From Polaribacter sargassicola (GTDB lineage Bacteria; Bacteroidota; Bacteroidia; Flavobacteriales; Flavobacteriaceae), in contig NZ_JAHDAU010000001.1 in NCBI RefSeq assembly GCF_021991835.1, forward strand, positions 124,001 to 188,000: 64,000 nucleotides of DNA. Reading direction: 5' to 3'. Positions within the stretch are counted from its first letter, which is position 1. Every line of letters begins with the position of its first letter. Of this stretch, positions 62,021 to 64,000 are shown piece after piece. Both the position numbers and the translations under genes were made by a program. Under the pieces are notes generated by a model. That model made no database searches. It saw only the letters and a program-made list of their open reading frames with translations, and was not told the DNA's origin.

Positions 62021-62680
62021 ATGAATAAAGGGCAAATAATAGAAAATACAATAAGTTTTGTAAAAAAAGAATTAGAAAATGCAGAAGGTGGCCATGATTG
62101 GTTTCATATAGAACGTGTTTTTAAAAATGCTGTTTTAATTTCTAAAAATGAAAAAGTTGATGCTTTTGTAGTTTCTTTGGGTGCTTTATTACACGATATT
62201 GCAGATCCTAAATTTTATGACGGAGACGAAACTGTTGGACCTAAAATTGCCAGCAAGTTTTTAAAATCTCAAAAGGTAGATCATCTAGTTATTAAACATG
62301 TTATCAACATTATTAAACATATATCTTACAAAAACTCTTTAGATAAAAACGCAAAAACATTTACCTCTAAAGAGTTAGAGGTTGTACAAGATGCAGATAG
62401 ATTAGATGCTATTGGTGCAATTGGTATTGCACGTTGCTTTAATTATGGTGGTTTTAAAAATAGAGCTTTATATAACCCAGAAATTTTACCTAATTTAAAT
62501 CTCTCTAAAGAAGAATATAAAGCATCTAAAGCACCAACAATTAATCATTTTTACGAAAAGTTATTACTTTTAAAAGATAAAATGAATACTTCTTCTGGTA
62601 AAAGAATAGCAGAACAAAGACATATATATATGGAGGGATTTCTAAATCAGTTTTATGATGAATGGAACGGAATTAAATAG
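62021..62680 (+). CDS. HD-domain phosphohydrolase (YpgQ-like)
   Basis: 219 residues. The HD domain has H in GGHDWFHIERV (about 24-34), HD in LLHDIADP (about 64) and D in VVQDADRLDAIGAIG (about 123). It hydrolyses a phosphoester, likely a nucleotide-type substrate. The length matches small bacterial HD hydrolases. It begins 1 base after the small membrane gene. It converges on the AraC gene with 41 bases between stops and no hairpin. Confidence 0.92.
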   Translation: MNKGQIIENTISFVKKELENAEGGHDWFHIERVFKNAVLISKNEKVDAFVVSLGALLHDIADPKFYDGDETVGPKIASKFLKSQKVDHLVIKHVINIIKHISYKNSLDKNAKTFTSKELEVVQDADRLDAIGAIGIARCFNYGGFKNRALYNPEILPNLNLSKEEYKASKAPTINHFYEKLLLLKDKMNTSSGKRIAEQRHIYMEGFLNQFYDEWNGIK

Positions 62681-62721
62681 TTGTTAATTCTGTTCACAAA
62701 CATTTAAATATCTGTATACTC

Positions 62722-63606
62722 TTATTGTTGTTGTACAAAGTTTATCATTTCTCCTCTATATTTAGAAGCAGATTTACCTGTAAACTCTTTAAATAATTTA
62801 TTAAAGTGAGAAAAATTATTAAAACCACATTCAAAACAAATATCTGTAATACTTGTTTGGCTTTCTGTTAATAATTTTGTTGCATGTACAACTCTATACT
62901 CATTTACCAATTTTGTAAATGTTTTACCAGTTGTTTTCTTAAAAAACCTACAAAACGCCGGCACAGTCATACTAACTAAACCTGCAATCTCATCTAAACT
63001 TATGTGTTGATTAAAGTTTTCGTTAATATGTTTAAAAATAATATCTATTTTACTGCTGTCTTGCGGTTGTGTTTCAAAAGCAAAACCATCTGCATTTAAT
63101 AATGTATAGTCTTCTGATTTAGAAAGTGTGTGTAAAATTTCTAAAAGGATTAAAATTTGTTTAAATCCAGATTTTTCTGAAATCCTCTCTATCTTAGGAC
63201 CTAATTTTTGTTTTGTTTTTACACCAAATAAAATTCCTTTCTTTGCTTTTTCAAATAAAATACTAATAGGTTTCATTTCTGGAGCATCAAAAAAATCTTT
63301 TCCTAAAAAATCTGGTTTAAATTGTATTAAAGATTCAGATCCATTAGTGGTAAGTCTATCTGTAAAACCATTATGAGGCAGATTAGAACCTATTAATAGT
63401 AATTGACTATTATTAAAATAAGACAAATGGTTACCAATATGTCTTTTTCCTTTTCCTTTATTTACATAAATTAATTCTATTTCTGGATGAAAATGCCAAA
63501 AGGCTTTTATCTCCTTTAAGAACTCTGTATGTTTTTTTACTAGTATAGAACTACCAAAGTCTGGACTAATTTTTTTTAGAGTGGGTTTAACGTTCATCAT
63601 AATCAT
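62722..63606 (-). CDS. AraC-family transcriptional regulator with cupin N-terminus
   Basis: 294 residues. The N-terminal cupin/AraC-binding domain shows FWHFHPEIELIYVNKGKGKRHIG (about 36-58), LPHNGF. The C-terminal HTH_18 (about 195-290) shows ISLDEIAGLVSMTVPAFCRFFKK and ITDICFECGFNNFSHFNKLFKE. It binds direct-repeat DNA and usually activates a carbohydrate or stress gene. It is divergent from the secreted-protein gene at 63808, which may be a target. A -7 box lies at 63619-63626. The first Met is uncertain (MIMMN). Confidence 0.93.
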   Translation of the reverse strand: MIMMNVKPTLKKISPDFGSSILVKKHTEFLKEIKAFWHFHPEIELIYVNKGKGKRHIGNHLSYFNNSQLLLIGSNLPHNGFTDRLTTNGSESLIQFKPDFLGKDFFDAPEMKPISILFEKAKKGILFGVKTKQKLGPKIERISEKSGFKQILILLEILHTLSKSEDYTLLNADGFAFETQPQDSSKIDIIFKHINENFNQHISLDEIAGLVSMTVPAFCRFFKKTTGKTFTKLVNEYRVVHATKLLTESQTSITDICFECGFNNFSHFNKLFKEFTGKSASKYRGEMINFVQQQ

Positions 63607-63618
63607 ATAAATTTAAAT

Positions 63619-63626
63619 CAAAATTA
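63619..63626 (-). promoter_or_regulatory. -7 box (TAATTTTG) of the AraC-type gene
   Basis: Exact TAnnTTTG match on the minus strand, 13 bases before the ATG at 63606. Confidence 0.5.
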
Positions 63627-63767
63627 CAACACTTAATTGTAAGAAGCTATATAAAATTACCAAAATTATATACTATTTTATCTAAACAATAATTTAACAT
63701 TTATATAACTGATAAAATAGCATACAAACATACCAATTTTGATGTTTTTAGACCTAAACTTCTGCCA

Positions 63768-63775
63768 TAAATTTG
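63768..63775 (+). promoter_or_regulatory. -7 box (TAAATTTG) before the secreted-protein gene
   Basis: Exact TAnnTTTG match on the plus strand, 32 bases before the ATG at 63808. Confidence 0.5.
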
Positions 63776-63807
63776 CAGTGTTATTAATTATTAAATAACA
63801 TATGATT

Positions 63808-64000
63808 ATGAAGAATACATTTAAAAAAAGTTTAGTAGTAGCGCTAATGTTTGGAACATTAATAGGTTACGCAAAAGACAACGTAAAATCTACAATTAGT
63901 AATTATGTAGATGACAATGTAAAAATTGTTTTTAAATCTGTAAAGAAAGGGCAAGCTTTAACTATAGAAAATGAAAATGGGTTAACCGTATATAAAGAGA
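63808..64000 (+). CDS. Secreted protein, 3' end cut off by the window
   Basis: Partial: 64 codons visible from ATG 63808 (an ATG at 63802 adds two residues). The signal peptide runs MKNTFKKSLVVALMFGTLIG to about residue 22 (YAKD), typical of flavobacterial exported proteins. The first mature residues (STISNYVDDNVKIVFKSVKK) are not diagnostic. No family recognised. The gene is divergent from the AraC-type regulator and may be its target. Confidence 0.75.
   Translation, partial: MKNTFKKSLVVALMFGTLIGYAKDNVKSTISNYVDDNVKIVFKSVKKGQALTIENENGLTVYKE

Noticed and set aside
1..64000. CRISPR arrays, tRNA or rRNA genes, insertion sequences, prophage genes
   Set aside because: I looked for regularly spaced repeats, tRNA T-loop signatures in the gaps, transposase and integrase frames, and found none.

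Overview
The window is a gene-dense, AT-rich stretch of chromosome from a member of the Flavobacteriaceae (Bacteroidota). The genus cannot be fixed from the sequence alone; a marine Polaribacter- or Tenacibaculum-like organism would fit. The evidence is: gliding genes gldE and gldD behind mutY and ssb; a secreted protein with a type IX secretion C-terminal domain; two large TonB-dependent receptors with carboxypeptidase-like N-terminal domains; an HxxEH/inactive M16 peptidase pair; a bL21 with a long C-terminal extension; and many flavobacterial -7 boxes (TAnnTTTG). No rRNA, tRNA, CRISPR array, insertion sequence or prophage was seen.

Layout. 1-2.7 kb: 3' part of polA and a small unknown gene. 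2.8-9.7 kb: a coiled-coil lipoprotein, a peptidoglycan amidase, a DUF5916 surface protein, the tRNA-modification gene sua5 and a large RluA-type pseudouridine synthase. 9.7-12.4 kb (minus): ftsX, a DUF3098 gene, uppP and truB. 12.6-18.8 kb: a TonB-dependent receptor, a DUF5689 lipoprotein and two small proteins, divergent from an exported nuclease/phosphatase. 18.9-21.0 kb (minus): HU, a 29-residue bS22-like ribosomal protein and RNase G/E. 21.2-24.6 kb (plus): mutY, ssb, gldE, gldD. 24.6-32.7 kb (minus): one tight run from waaA through two sulfur-transport halves and moaA, moeA, moaC, mobA to a membrane-bound MutS-like ATPase. 32.9-36.6 kb (minus): rplU-rpmA and a histidine kinase with its LytTR regulator. 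36.9-40.9 kb (plus): the M16 pair and a cysteine-rich HMA lipoprotein. 41.2-48.8 kb: a tandem-duplicated beta-helix lipoprotein and a TonB-dependent receptor, divergent from a Pit-type phosphate transporter. 48.9-58.3 kb (minus): uvrC-patatin and ileS-dksA-like-unknown-lspA. 58.4-64 kb: a T9SS beta-helix protein, a TerB/DnaJ protein, a bacilliredoxin, an HD hydrolase, an AraC-type regulator and the 5' end of a secreted protein.

Most genes are housekeeping. The signals that ordinary annotation does not explain are: (1) a dispersed palindrome (core TCGAGCGCAGTCGA) present seven times, four of them in frame inside polA and mobA, with six copies around the molybdenum-cofactor genes; (2) TTAACA-N5-TTAACA direct repeats of 11-bp period upstream of both the receptor and the beta-helix lipoprotein beside the phosphate transporter, with a related site upstream of the DUF5916 gene; (3) two intergenic small-RNA candidates, each with a -7 box, a hairpin whose loop holds five G, and an intrinsic terminator; (4) a structured, gene-free element at about 61.03-61.17 kb; (5) a receptor/DUF5689/nuclease locus that could take up nucleic acid or phosphoester breakdown products. 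Functions for these are inference.
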